From contig UQKO01000011.1 of the NCBI GenBank assembly GCA_900541575.1, positions 1 to 57,867 of the forward strand: DNA of 57,867 nt. Reading direction: 5' to 3'. The notes beneath the pieces were generated by a model that saw only the letters and a program-made list of their open reading frames with translations, was not told the DNA's origin and did no database searches. A program made the translations under genes and the position numbers. Positions 35,667-44,688 of the stretch are shown in pieces (positions within the stretch are counted from its first letter, which is position 1; each line of letters begins with the position of its first letter). The DNA is from an uncultured Prevotella sp. (GTDB lineage: Bacteria; Bacteroidota; Bacteroidia; Bacteroidales; Bacteroidaceae).

Positions 35667-36425
35667 TTAGTCCTTCTCATGCCACATTTTCCAAGCAGCA
35701 TCAGCTTGCAGATGCAACATCTCCAATCCATTCTTAACCGCAGCCCCCTGCTCAAGTCCACGCTTCATAAAAAGCGTTTCAAGCGGATTATATACCAAAT
35801 CGTAAAGTAAATGATCGGGAGAAAGAGATTCGTAAGGAATCGCAGGACACGTATCAATCTTTGGATACATTCCTACGGGTGAGCAATTTACGATGACTTT
35901 ATGTTCAGCCATAACATCGGGCGATAATTCTTCATAGCTCAATTGTCCTGATTGTGGATGACGGCTCACATAGGTAGGTGTTATCCCCATCTTTCGTAAT
36001 CCATAAACTATCGCTTTAGAGGCGCCTCCTGTACCTAATACGAGCGCTTTCGTGTGAACGTTCTTGTGCAATAGTGGACGGATAGATTCGGTAAACCCTA
36101 CCACATCTGAATTGTAACCTATCAAGCTCTTCCCCGTAGGAGAAGATGAATTGTTCTCCACACGTACCACATTGACAGCTCCAATCTCTTTGGCCTCCGG
36201 AGTAAGACGCTCGAGATAAGGAATAATGGCTTGTTTGTATGGAATTGTTACGTTAAATCCCTTCAAATTAGGTTGACGCAAGAGATACGCTATAGCTTCT
36301 TCTACCGCAGAAAATTCAAAGTTGTGATATTCCGCATCGATTTGTTCACGTTCAAATTTATCTGCAAAATATTTTGCAGAAAAGCTATGACCAAGTGGAT
36401 AGCCCAAAAGTCCGTACAATTCCAT
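35667..36425 (-). CDS. aroE: shikimate dehydrogenase
   Basis: 252 aa. Reduces 3-dehydroshikimate with NADPH in chorismate synthesis. Substrate-binding motifs YGLLGYPLGHSFSAKYF (N terminus) and FNVTIPYKQAIIPYLE with the catalytic Lys near residue 67; NADP loop LVLGTGGASKAIVYGL near 128; NCSPVGMYP near 182; C-terminal GLEMLHLQADAAWKMW. It lies 33 nt after the ClC gene on the same strand, probably cotranscribed. Confidence 0.95.
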   Translation of the reverse strand: MELYGLLGYPLGHSFSAKYFADKFEREQIDAEYHNFEFSAVEEAIAYLLRQPNLKGFNVTIPYKQAIIPYLERLTPEAKEIGAVNVVRVENNSSSPTGKSLIGYNSDVVGFTESIRPLLHKNVHTKALVLGTGGASKAIVYGLRKMGITPTYVSRHPQSGQLSYEELSPDVMAEHKVIVNCSPVGMYPKIDTCPAIPYESLSPDHLLYDLVYNPLETLFMKRGLEQGAAVKNGLEMLHLQADAAWKMWHEKD

Positions 36426-36458
36426 AAATATATAGGGTTATTAAATAACGTGTTGAGT

Positions 36459-38306
36459 TTACTCCTCTGAGAAGTCCTTGATGATTTGACGATAAGAAGC
36501 ATACAGCCTTGTTCGAGAGACAAAACCAACGAAGGTACCATCGGGATTAAGCACAGGCAATGTGCCAGCATCGCAACGGGAAAATTTGTCCATCACGGTC
36601 TGCATATTGTCGTCGGTTCGTAACACTATTTCTGGCTGTTGCATAAGCTGCGTAGCCTTATACATTCGGTAGAGTTCACTTCTAAAAATTACTTGACGAA
36701 TCTTGTTAACATTGATCACGCCCATCATGCCTCCTTTCATATCCACCACTGCAAAGTGAAGGCTCTTGCTTTTCGACACTGCCTGTACTATCTGTCCTAG
36801 ATACATATCGGGAGTAAGTTTGGGACGTTCCTTATCAATAATGGCATCGAGCGACATAAGCGTTAGTACAGAACGATCTTTATGGTGAGTTAAGAGTTCC
36901 CCTTTTCGTGCCAAACGAATGGCGTAGATACTATGCTTTTCAAAGGCATTGATCGTAAGATACGAAGCCACGGAGACAATCATCAATGGAATAAAGAGTT
37001 GATGGCCTCCCGTCAGTTCTGCAATAAGAAACACGCCTGTGAGGGGAGCATGGAAAACGCCACTCATCACGCCTGCCATACCTAAAAGTGCATAATTGGT
37101 CTCTGGCACAATCGTGTCAATAGGACAATACATATTCCACAAGCGAGAGAATACGAATCCGCCCACACAACCCAAGAAAAGACTCGGAGCAAACGTACCA
37201 CCACATCCCCCACCACCATTGGTGGCAGTTGTAGCAAACACTTTCAGCAAGATAATCATTCCAAGATACACCAATAGATATTCTGGATGGTGATAGAACA
37301 GAGAATTGTTGAGTACCTGATCTGTCTCTGTATGACCTCCTAACAATATGCTTATCGTACTATAACCTTCACCATAAAGTGGTGGAAAGAAATAAATCAG
37401 CACAGCGAGCACTGTGCCGCCTAGAGCCAGTTTGGCATACATATTGTGCATTCGGCCGAACACTTGCTCAAACGAACTCATCACACGTGTAAAATATAAC
37501 GAGATAAAACCGCAGAACACGCCCAATAGTACGGAAGTGGGAACACGACCTACATTGAATGGATCGCTAAGTTCAAAGATAAACATGGGATTCATCCCTG
37601 TCCAAGCATAAGTGATGCATGTAGCCGTAAGGCAACTTACCAATAACGGAAGCAAGGAAGCCATAGTGAGGTCGACCATGAGCACTTCTAGCGTAAACAT
37701 CAGTCCTGCAATAGGCGCTTTGAAAATACCTGCTACAGCTCCTGAAGCGCCACAACCGATAAGGAGCATCATGGTCTTATGGTCAAGTTGGAATAATTGT
37801 CCTAATCGACTTCCTATGGCCGATCCTGTAAGAACAATTGGCGATTCCGCACCCACCGATCCACCAAAGCCGATAGTGAGAGCTGAGGCCACTACGCTCG
37901 ACCAACAATTATGACCACGAATACTGCCTTGCTTGCGCGAAAGAGCATAAAGTATCTTCGTCACACCATGCCCGATGTCGTCTCTTACGATATATCGGAT
38001 AAATAGTGCTGTCAGATAAATACCCACAACAGGGTAGACCAAGAACAGCCAGTTAGAATGTGTCACATCAAATTGTGCCGTGAGTAAATGCTCTATCTCG
38101 TGGATAAGAAATTTAAGTGTTTGCGCTGCTACTGCCGACCCTACCCCCACAATAAAAGCCAATATCAAAATGAATTGTTTTTGGCTTAAATGCTTGGATA
38201 TCCACACGGAAAGTCTTCGCATAAACACGTTATGTCCTTTCACGATGGCTCGCGCTCGCTGCCCATTAGTTGTACTGTTGTATAAATCTTGCGTTGTATC
38301 TGACAT
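36459..38306 (-). CDS. ClC-type chloride channel/antiporter with CBS domains
   Basis: 615 aa. About ten hydrophobic helices carry the ClC anion-path motifs: GGSVGAESPIVLTGSAIGS near residue 149, then GCGASGAVAGIFKAPIAG near 185, GGGGCGGTFAPSLFLGCVGG near 366 and GVFHAPLTGVFLIAEL near 412. The glutamate in GAESP corresponds to the proton-coupled gating Glu. A pair of CBS domains follows (about 490-610; VVDMKGGMMGVINVNKIR, GTFVGFVSRTR) and may bind nucleotides. Located in the inner membrane. Confidence 0.93.
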   Translation of the reverse strand: MSDTTQDLYNSTTNGQRARAIVKGHNVFMRRLSVWISKHLSQKQFILILAFIVGVGSAVAAQTLKFLIHEIEHLLTAQFDVTHSNWLFLVYPVVGIYLTALFIRYIVRDDIGHGVTKILYALSRKQGSIRGHNCWSSVVASALTIGFGGSVGAESPIVLTGSAIGSRLGQLFQLDHKTMMLLIGCGASGAVAGIFKAPIAGLMFTLEVLMVDLTMASLLPLLVSCLTATCITYAWTGMNPMFIFELSDPFNVGRVPTSVLLGVFCGFISLYFTRVMSSFEQVFGRMHNMYAKLALGGTVLAVLIYFFPPLYGEGYSTISILLGGHTETDQVLNNSLFYHHPEYLLVYLGMIILLKVFATTATNGGGGCGGTFAPSLFLGCVGGFVFSRLWNMYCPIDTIVPETNYALLGMAGVMSGVFHAPLTGVFLIAELTGGHQLFIPLMIVSVASYLTINAFEKHSIYAIRLARKGELLTHHKDRSVLTLMSLDAIIDKERPKLTPDMYLGQIVQAVSKSKSLHFAVVDMKGGMMGVINVNKIRQVIFRSELYRMYKATQLMQQPEIVLRTDDNMQTVMDKFSRCDAGTLPVLNPDGTFVGFVSRTRLYASYRQIIKDFSEE

Positions 38307-38440
38307 AAAATACGTTTACTAATATTGTGTGTGCGATGTTACAAGAAAGCATTCTGTTGAGAGTAAAGCGAAAGAATATTCGATATTCGCTCTAAGGTTT
38401 ATGTATTCACGCATCACACCTTTTCTTTAGGTATAAGTTC

Positions 38441-39043
38441 TTATCTTATTACTTTTACTTCTCCTCCCACACCTAGCTTAATGATATTAGAAGCAGGGGG
38501 ATTTTCCGATTCATTGCGTCGCGAAGTACACACGTAGTCTACTGCTTCGAGGATTTCGGGAGAAATCTCTTGAAATTTACGAGGCGATGGTTGTCCACTG
38601 ATATTTGCTGAAGTAGAGACCACAGCTCTGCGCATACGCATACAAAGATTTTGGCTAAACTCTTCATGAGTTACCCTAAGGGCCGCACTTCCATCTTCTG
38701 CCATCAGATTGGGAGCAAGATTGCGCGCTCCGTCATAGATAATCGTGAGGGGACGTTCGGCCACGTCCATCAGTTGCCATGCCACTTCAGGCACTTCTCG
38801 CACATAAAATGCAATCTTTGCTTCAGAATCTACCAGGGAGATCAAAGCCTTTGCATCGCTTCTCCGTTTGATTTCAAACACACGCTTTACAGCCTCCTCA
38901 TTAGTGGCATCGCAACCTATCCCCCAAATGGTATCTGTAGGATAGAGAATCACGCCCCCTCGGTTCATCACATCAATGGCATTCTTTATATCTTCACGAT
39001 ATTCTTTCAAATGGCCTACAATGGATTGTTTTATCTTATTCAT
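38441..39043 (-). CDS. Sua5/YciO/YrdC-family threonylcarbamoyl-AMP synthase
   Basis: 200 aa, a single YrdC domain without the C-terminal Sua5 part. Motifs: VILYPTDTIWGIGCDATNEE near residue 30, KRRSDAKALISLV near 58, LAPNLMAEDGSAALRV near 108 and STSANISGQPSP near 143. The enzyme makes threonylcarbamoyl-AMP for t6A37 modification of ANN-decoding tRNAs. It lies 46 nt after the diacylglycerol-kinase-like gene and is probably cotranscribed. Confidence 0.9.
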   Translation of the reverse strand: MNKIKQSIVGHLKEYREDIKNAIDVMNRGGVILYPTDTIWGIGCDATNEEAVKRVFEIKRRSDAKALISLVDSEAKIAFYVREVPEVAWQLMDVAERPLTIIYDGARNLAPNLMAEDGSAALRVTHEEFSQNLCMRMRRAVVSTSANISGQPSPRKFQEISPEILEAVDYVCTSRRNESENPPASNIIKLGVGGEVKVIR

Positions 39044-39089
39044 TATCTGTTTCGTCTTTGTTTTTACAGGAAGGAAAAGTTAGATTGTT

Positions 39090-40139
39090 TCAATTCTTTC
39101 CTGTAAGTTTATCTAGTATATTTTTGTTCAGTTTTTTTAAGTCGCGTCCCGTTTTGTTGAGCAGACTTTCAGGCATACGCTTCCATTCATTAAAGAAATC
39201 GGGGATGAGCTGAAGCAAATTCTTGATAGGTTGGTCTGAGGGTTGCGGTTCTTTGCATTTTTCAGGATTCACCACCACTCTGAAAGCACTCGGATGAAGT
39301 CTTACATCAATCACGCTTCCCGTCCAAAACGGATCGCCATCAAAGTGGGCAATCCCCTCCCCTGCCCGTTTTATTCGAAGATGCGAAGTGCGGAATGTCT
39401 TTACGTGACTATTCCTCGGAAGCGTTCCGCTAAAGAGCTGCAACGCAACTTGTGCAGATTCCAAAGCATTGAAAGGTTCCATCACTACCACGTCCATCAA
39501 TCCGTCCTTCATGCTCGCTTCAGGCGCGATAAAAGCATCATTGCCATACTGCGAAGCGTTGGCACAAGCTATGAGAAAGGCATCAAGTGTTTCCGTTCCG
39601 TTCTCGTCCTCTATGGTGTAGACTTGCGGTTTATACTGAAGACCCGATTTAAGCGTATTCTCCACATAAGTGAGCAATCCTCGCTTTTCCGATGAGGCGA
39701 AACGCTCGCTTATAAAAGCGTCGAAACCTACGCCACAAGTACAGAAGAAGGGACGATCGTTGATTGTTCCATAATCAAGGAGATGAATTTTTCCTCGATT
39801 GATGAGTTCTATGGCTCTCGACGGATTCAGCGGTATGCAGAGATGGCGCGCTAATCCATTGCCCGATCCACAAGGTACTATGCCCAAAGCAGTCTGCGTA
39901 TGCACCAATGCACGTCCTACTTCATTGACCGTGCCATCGCCTCCTACGGCTACCACTATGTCAAATCCCCGTGCAGCAGCTTCGAGAGCTATCTTTGTGG
40001 CATGACCTGCATATTGAGTCTCTTTTATTTCTACATCGTAAATTGCCTGATCTGTCTTTTCTAGCGCAAGCCTCGTGATATTTTGCTTGCGCTGTGTACC
40101 AGATATGGGATTCACTATGTAAAGTATTTTCTTTTTCAT
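39090..40139 (-). CDS. diacylglycerol/lipid kinase-like protein
   Basis: 349 aa from ATG 40139. DAGK catalytic motifs: ILYIVNPISGTQRK at the start, AVGGDGTVNEVGRAL near 68, IVPCGSGNGLARHL near 92, and the FDGDPFW end. It phosphorylates a lipid or sphingosine-like substrate with ATP at the inner membrane. The frame is open for 84 codons upstream, but the Bacteroidetes promoter at 40145-40175 lies inside that extension and only 5 nt before this ATG, so transcription starts at or near the start codon. The upstream piece (KLVMVSPTLTDEEGMARIQS) may be a remnant of another gene. Confidence 0.88.
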   Translation of the reverse strand: MKKKILYIVNPISGTQRKQNITRLALEKTDQAIYDVEIKETQYAGHATKIALEAAARGFDIVVAVGGDGTVNEVGRALVHTQTALGIVPCGSGNGLARHLCIPLNPSRAIELINRGKIHLLDYGTINDRPFFCTCGVGFDAFISERFASSEKRGLLTYVENTLKSGLQYKPQVYTIEDENGTETLDAFLIACANASQYGNDAFIAPEASMKDGLMDVVVMEPFNALESAQVALQLFSGTLPRNSHVKTFRTSHLRIKRAGEGIAHFDGDPFWTGSVIDVRLHPSAFRVVVNPEKCKEPQPSDQPIKNLLQLIPDFFNEWKRMPESLLNKTGRDLKKLNKNILDKLTGKN

Positions 40140-40144
40140 GCTGA

Positions 40145-40175
40145 CAAAGTTAATGCAAGCCATCGTCAAAACAAA
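40145..40175 (-). promoter_or_regulatory. promoter of the lipid-kinase/YrdC unit
   Basis: Minus strand: TTTG (40175-40172), 19-nt spacer, TAACTTTG (40152-40145), then only 5 nt to the ATG at 40139. This predicts an mRNA that is leaderless or nearly so. Confidence 0.7.
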
Positions 40176-40420
40176 ACAAAAGCTAAGAAATTTATATATT
40201 GTATGATAAAGCTTTCGTAATACGCTACCTTTTGTAACATCTAGTTTGCTTGAAACTACAATCTGAGGTAATGTCGCTACATCAAGATATTCCGCAAGCA
40301 AACTTTGTATGCGTGCCATCCCCTCCTCATCGGTGAGTGTGGGTGAAACCATTACTAGTTTGTCGATTCTGCGGAAAGCCACGTTACCCAAGAATTTCCT
40401 GAGCGACGTTATGGAACTTT

Positions 40421-40710
40421 GTATTTGTCGTTCTCAAATGTACATCATGCCGTTCTCAGATCCTCATCTTGCCGTTCACAGATGACCATCTTTCCATCGT
40501 TCACCGCCCAGTGACTGATCGTTCAACGCCCAGTGACTGATCGTTCACCGCCCAGTGAACGATGGGAAGATCTTCAAATAGAAACGGGATGGCCTAGGTT
40601 TTAGCTTGATAATGACGAAGTTCGGAGGCCTCTGTTCTCAGTTTACATATTCACCCGTTTGCAAGGGGGAATTTCTGTCCTTGCAGAGAGAAGATTTTCG
40701 TGCCTTGAAG
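40421..40710 (-). repeat. structured dispersed repeat, copy B
   Basis: Inverted relative to copy A (26737-27006) and clearly homologous across about 270 nt. The central block contains the 22-nt unit CGTTCACCGCCCAGTGACTGAT twice plus a partial third copy (about 40498-40563). CCATCGTTCAC (40494-40504) pairs with GTGAACGATGG (40555-40565). Compared with copy A the closing stem shows compensating changes, and the hairpin tips differ. It borders the polyphosphate-kinase scar. Confidence 0.75.
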
Positions 40711-40800
40711 AAAGACCATTCCTTCACACTCAAAAGGCTAAGTAAAGAGGCTTAGCTCTTGACGCGTGAACCACCTTCACACAAATGTAACACTACTGTA

Positions 40801-40917
40801 ACATCAAAGATCCCCTTGCTCGAACGGTTAAGTTTCTTGGGAATTTACTCCAACAATCTAGATGAATTTTACCGCGTACGCGTGGCATTAGATTTCCAAA
40901 GGCGTGAAAAGTCGTAA
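40801..40917 (+). pseudogene. ppk1: fragment of polyphosphate kinase
   Basis: A 38-codon frame reads SKIPLLERLSFLGIYSNNLD then EFYRVRVA, the highly conserved N-terminal segment of Ppk1 (PLLERLKFLGIxSNNLDEFxRVRVA). It ends in TAA. The rest of the roughly 690-aa enzyme is missing from the window, so this is a remnant. A short upstream stretch (LLTREP) may be the end of the preceding SWLSFNERV-type region after an internal deletion. Confidence 0.75.
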
Positions 40918-40940
40918 GCGCGGACAAGCCATGCGTGTGA

Positions 40941-41195
40941 TTTACGATTGACTGGCAAAAGATTCAAGAACTGTTTGCCAAAGAACGCCAATGGATGACC
41001 GCACAGATGCAGACGCATATCCGTGAGGTCAATTCCATGTTTGCTGATGAATGGAAGAAAGTTCGTGAACGATACAAGGAATATGATGGCTGCTATCTCG
41101 GTCACTATGCCCAGTGGTTCTTTTGGTTCTTCTTCATAATTGGCTTCGTTATGACTTTCTTAGTAATCTTTCTTGCATTAAAGGACCTCTTGTAG
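40941..41195 (+). pseudogene. C-terminal fragment with a membrane tail
   Basis: 84 open codons without a clear start; the first ATG is at 40995. Sequence: WQKIQELFAKERQW, a charged helix (DEWKKVRERYKEYDG), then a C-terminal hydrophobic segment (WFFWFFFIIGFVMTFLVIFL) and KDLL. It reads like the tail of a larger protein, perhaps from a mobile element, and does not match Ppk1. Family not recognised. It ends 2 nt before the converging TonB-receptor gene. Confidence 0.45.
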
Positions 41196-41196
41196 T

Positions 41197-43737
41197 TTAC
41201 AAATCCATACTCCACTTTGCAAGCACTTCTCTTGGACGAAGACGGGTTATGCTATACGACTCAATTGTGTTGCCGAGAGTTCTTCGTTCAAACTCAGAAG
41301 TGCCAATAAGGTTGTTTGCTGTGACAGAGAACTCCCAACGCTTAGCCTTGTAGGCAATGGCAAGGTCAAGAAAGTGGTTTATACCGATGCTCTTGTCGTT
41401 GGTATGGAAGAGTTCGTTTTTTATGCTCAGCATCCATCCTTTGGCAGGGAATACATATAGTTTAAGAAAATGTTCCCAGTCGGTTGTGGGATCGGAAGAG
41501 AGTTCTGGAGCCGTGAGGTTTTTCTGCTTATAAATGTTCACATTCGACTTACCCTCAACAGAAAGAAATCTCGCTGGACGTAATGAGTAGTTGAACGAAA
41601 CGGCAGTTGTGTTCATACGTGCGTCATTCACAATGCCCGACACAAGCATATTATAATCTGTGATGTTGTGTGAGGCACTAATACCGACAAGTGTCTTTGC
41701 CCATCCAAACGATTTGCTTACACGACCAAAAACGCCTATTGTCTGCATGGCATATTCCTTGTCTGTAGCAGTCGTGGTGTAGATATTGCCGTTCATCGCA
41801 CTCTCGTAAAGGATGTTTCTCGACATTCTATTATATGAAGGACGAATATTAAAGAACATTCCCGACACAGGATTGGTGTATTTATATGCTGCCGTTGCAT
41901 GAAGAGAGTGAGTAGCATCCGTCTTGCCTCTATTCACTTCCTGAGTGCGATAGCTTGTGAAGATAGGAGTGTCATAGATAGACCTTCCCATCAATGGAGC
42001 ATTAGCATAACCGACATTAGCCGAAAATTCAGAGACAACAGTTGCCTTCCAATTCCAACCCACCGAAGGGTCTATCCACAGATGATTGCTTCTTGACTCA
42101 CGGTAAGACTGACGAGCATAACTTATCTTCGACTTTATTCCTATCCTGTGCTTTCCGAAAAGGAACGACATTGAAGGAGCCCAATACGTGCGAAGCAACT
42201 GATACACATTCGTTTTCTCCGCTTCCTCGTCCATTGCCACACCAATACTTTGATAGTCGTAGTTCACTCCCAACTCATTGTTGAGATAGTGTCTGCCGAC
42301 TTTCAGTTTATATTGCATTTCATTCTGTGTGGAGAAGAAACCTAGATTCAGCCGTTCTGTCATTCCACCAATGGTGAGCAACTGTCCTGGCAGATAGCTA
42401 TAGGTCCAATAACTGTCAACGTTATATATGTTGCCCTTTGCCGTGGTGTGCGACATCTGAAAATCCTCAGTAATACTACGCTTGTGCGGCTTCACCATCA
42501 TGTCGGTGCGTTGTCCGTTGTACATCATCGTGCCGATACTCTTGTTAAAGTCAATATAGCCTTTAAGGTTGTTCTTGATGAAACTCTTACTGCCGTTGTA
42601 CTGATAGTTGGCCTCACCCTTCCATTCGCTTCGGGTGTTGCAGACATTCTGCTTCTCAACTATGACTGGCATATCGGCAAGGGTGAGATAAGTGGATGAA
42701 CTATAGTCCTGCATATCGGTCTTGTCAATAAATCCGTTGCCTTGCACACGCAGTTCCGAATCCTTGCCAGTCTTCCAAAGCCAGTTGCCGGCAACAAGAT
42801 GACTATTGTTGAAAGTATATCGGTTGTCTGCAAGGTCGGGAGCCGCAACCGACATCATAGAGAGAAATCCCGATTCAGAGCCAGTTCTTCCCTTCAACAA
42901 TGCAGCAAGATCGAGCACCTCATTGTCGAGTTGCTTGCCGATGTTGTTGTTCTTGTACATCATCAGCGTCTGATACTTTTTGTTGAAACGCATACCCATC
43001 AGTCGGCAGTCGTATAGAAAATCATCACCATAACCCAAACCTATGTCAGCCGCTCCCGTCCATACGGCTTTGGCATCATCCTTCAACACAAGATTGAGAG
43101 CAGCCTGTTCGCTGAACGACACGCCACGCAACGACTTCACCGACTGATGATTCTCCAACACCTGCACACTCTTTATCTTATCAGCTGAGATGTTTTGGTT
43201 GGCAACACCATATTGCGACCCCATTAAGTCAAGTCCCTCAATATAGAACTTGTTGATAGGTTTTCCTTGATATTCCACCTTGCCATCCGCTTTCACCTCA
43301 AGTCCAGGCATCTTGGCTATCACGTCGGCAATGCTTCGGTCTTGCTCCTGGCGAAAACCAGCAACCGAATATGTGAGCGTGTCTCCAGAACTCTTTATAC
43401 GCTCCGCTTTTATCTTTACTTCCTTTAATTGAAAGTCGCCTTCTACTAACGTGATAGTCATGCCATCCTTCAAATCAGCAAACGGCATTGTCTTCTTCTG
43501 ATAACCAATATAATTTACCGTTATGCTTGCAGGATTTTTCCCTTTAGGAATAGTCAGCTTATATTCACCCTTATCGCTTGTGAGACAATACGTCATGGTC
43601 GACTTGCTCTCAGTTGATGCCACAACCGAGGCACCTACCAAGAGTTCTCCTTTCTTACCCTTCACCTTTCCTGTGAAGGTTTGTGCAGAGAACGAAAGGT
43701 TGGTTAGCAGAAGTATGAAAAATATGGCATATCTCAT
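41197..43737 (-). CDS. TonB-dependent-receptor-like outer-membrane protein
   Basis: 846 aa. Signal peptide (MRYAIFFILLLTNLSFSAQ), then a carboxypeptidase-regulatory-like domain (about 22-100; TGKVKGKKGELLVGASVVAS, SITVNYIGYQKKTMPF), then a plug-like region with VIAKMPGLEVKADGKVEYQG and INKFYIEGLDLMG (about 140-175), then a long beta-strand-rich barrel. The pair GLPGLI protein + receptor of this type is recurrent in Bacteroidetes. Ligand unknown. It follows the GLPGLI gene by 28 nt. Confidence 0.88.
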   Translation of the reverse strand: MRYAIFFILLLTNLSFSAQTFTGKVKGKKGELLVGASVVASTESKSTMTYCLTSDKGEYKLTIPKGKNPASITVNYIGYQKKTMPFADLKDGMTITLVEGDFQLKEVKIKAERIKSSGDTLTYSVAGFRQEQDRSIADVIAKMPGLEVKADGKVEYQGKPINKFYIEGLDLMGSQYGVANQNISADKIKSVQVLENHQSVKSLRGVSFSEQAALNLVLKDDAKAVWTGAADIGLGYGDDFLYDCRLMGMRFNKKYQTLMMYKNNNIGKQLDNEVLDLAALLKGRTGSESGFLSMMSVAAPDLADNRYTFNNSHLVAGNWLWKTGKDSELRVQGNGFIDKTDMQDYSSSTYLTLADMPVIVEKQNVCNTRSEWKGEANYQYNGSKSFIKNNLKGYIDFNKSIGTMMYNGQRTDMMVKPHKRSITEDFQMSHTTAKGNIYNVDSYWTYSYLPGQLLTIGGMTERLNLGFFSTQNEMQYKLKVGRHYLNNELGVNYDYQSIGVAMDEEAEKTNVYQLLRTYWAPSMSFLFGKHRIGIKSKISYARQSYRESRSNHLWIDPSVGWNWKATVVSEFSANVGYANAPLMGRSIYDTPIFTSYRTQEVNRGKTDATHSLHATAAYKYTNPVSGMFFNIRPSYNRMSRNILYESAMNGNIYTTTATDKEYAMQTIGVFGRVSKSFGWAKTLVGISASHNITDYNMLVSGIVNDARMNTTAVSFNYSLRPARFLSVEGKSNVNIYKQKNLTAPELSSDPTTDWEHFLKLYVFPAKGWMLSIKNELFHTNDKSIGINHFLDLAIAYKAKRWEFSVTANNLIGTSEFERRTLGNTIESYSITRLRPREVLAKWSMDL

Positions 43738-43765
43738 TGCTTACCAAATGGTTATTGCATATCAC

Positions 43766-44569
43766 TTATTCATACTTGTCCATTAAACATGCATTGAAAG
43801 TCCGTTGTGCCTTAGGCGGTTCACTATATCCACTGCCTTGCAAGCGGTTGGTAGTATTCCATTGGTCTTTCCAGTAATCTTCAAGCAGACGTTGAAACTT
43901 GGCAGGAGTTGAACGCAGATAACGCTTGGGGTAAAAGCAGATGGTTGCTGTTTGCCGCATCTGCTCTATGCCTGTAGCTACAAACGAGAATTCATGTCGG
44001 CTTTCAGAAGCCGCCAATATGAGTCCGGGCAAACCACCTAACTTCCATGGACCATTATCAAAAGGCAAGTCCAATGAATACCACGCTGTCCAAGTGCGCC
44101 CACGGAACTGACAAACGGCTTTATGGCAGGGATAACCTATAATAATAGTATCACCCTCGGCAAGTTCCCAAGTAAAGGTCGGAATAGATTCCTCATAATA
44201 GAAGAAAAAATCATTGTGCAGGACATCCGTATAAGTGAGCGTGCCCCTCTGTGGAATATGCTTATAAACTTCATACTCGCGTCCTTTCTTAGAGCCAAAC
44301 GTATTTGCCAATAACTGCAAATAGCTCATAGGGTCGGCATTCACAGAGTCGCGCTGATGCAGAAAATGCTCAAATCGTTGGCTATAAAACCGAGATGAAT
44401 GTTTCCCTATATCCAACAGATTTATATCATCATACGCTTCCTTTTGCTCCTGCGTATGTTTATACAATGCACGATACTGTACACGCACACTTACCTTGTC
44501 CACCACCTCTTGGGAATGGACGCATGAGGCAAATAAACAAAATGCCAAGATATTGAAGAGGTATTTCAT
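43766..44569 (-). CDS. GLPGLI-family protein
   Basis: 267 aa. Signal peptide (MKYLFNILAFCLFASCVHSQ) and, near residue 180, the family-naming motif GGLPGLILAASESRHEFSF after RTWTAWYSLDLPFDNGPWKL. Exported, function not established; presumed to work with the adjacent barrel protein. First gene of a two-gene operon with its own promoter at 44641. Confidence 0.9.
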   Translation of the reverse strand: MKYLFNILAFCLFASCVHSQEVVDKVSVRVQYRALYKHTQEQKEAYDDINLLDIGKHSSRFYSQRFEHFLHQRDSVNADPMSYLQLLANTFGSKKGREYEVYKHIPQRGTLTYTDVLHNDFFFYYEESIPTFTWELAEGDTIIIGYPCHKAVCQFRGRTWTAWYSLDLPFDNGPWKLGGLPGLILAASESRHEFSFVATGIEQMRQTATICFYPKRYLRSTPAKFQRLLEDYWKDQWNTTNRLQGSGYSEPPKAQRTFNACLMDKYE

Positions 44570-44640
44570 ACGCTATTTTTTTGTATCTCTATGCTACTTA
44601 TGTAGCAGTAGTACGTGAAACATGCATTTTCTTATTTTTG

Positions 44641-44686
44641 CAAATATACTGCATTTCTGATAATCTGCAAACTGATAATCTGCAAA
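44641..44686 (-). promoter_or_regulatory. GLPGLI operon promoter with tandem 15-bp repeats
   Basis: Minus strand: TTTG (44671-44668), 19-nt spacer, TATATTTG (44648-44641). On the plus strand CTGATAATCTGCAAA occurs twice in direct tandem (44657-44671 and 44672-44686), covering the -33 and the region just upstream. The repeats may bind a regulator. The leader of about 65 nt contains a GCTAC/GTAGC hairpin. Confidence 0.75.
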
Positions 44687-44688
44687 CT

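Noticed and set aside
40140..40391. Lipid kinase with an 84-residue N-terminal extension
   Set aside because: The family starts at ILYIVNP and the promoter lies within the extension. The extension may be a remnant of another gene but is not part of this protein.
40494..40565. CRISPR array
   Set aside because: The 22-nt units are directly contiguous with no unique spacers, they are internally self-complementary, and no cas genes are present.
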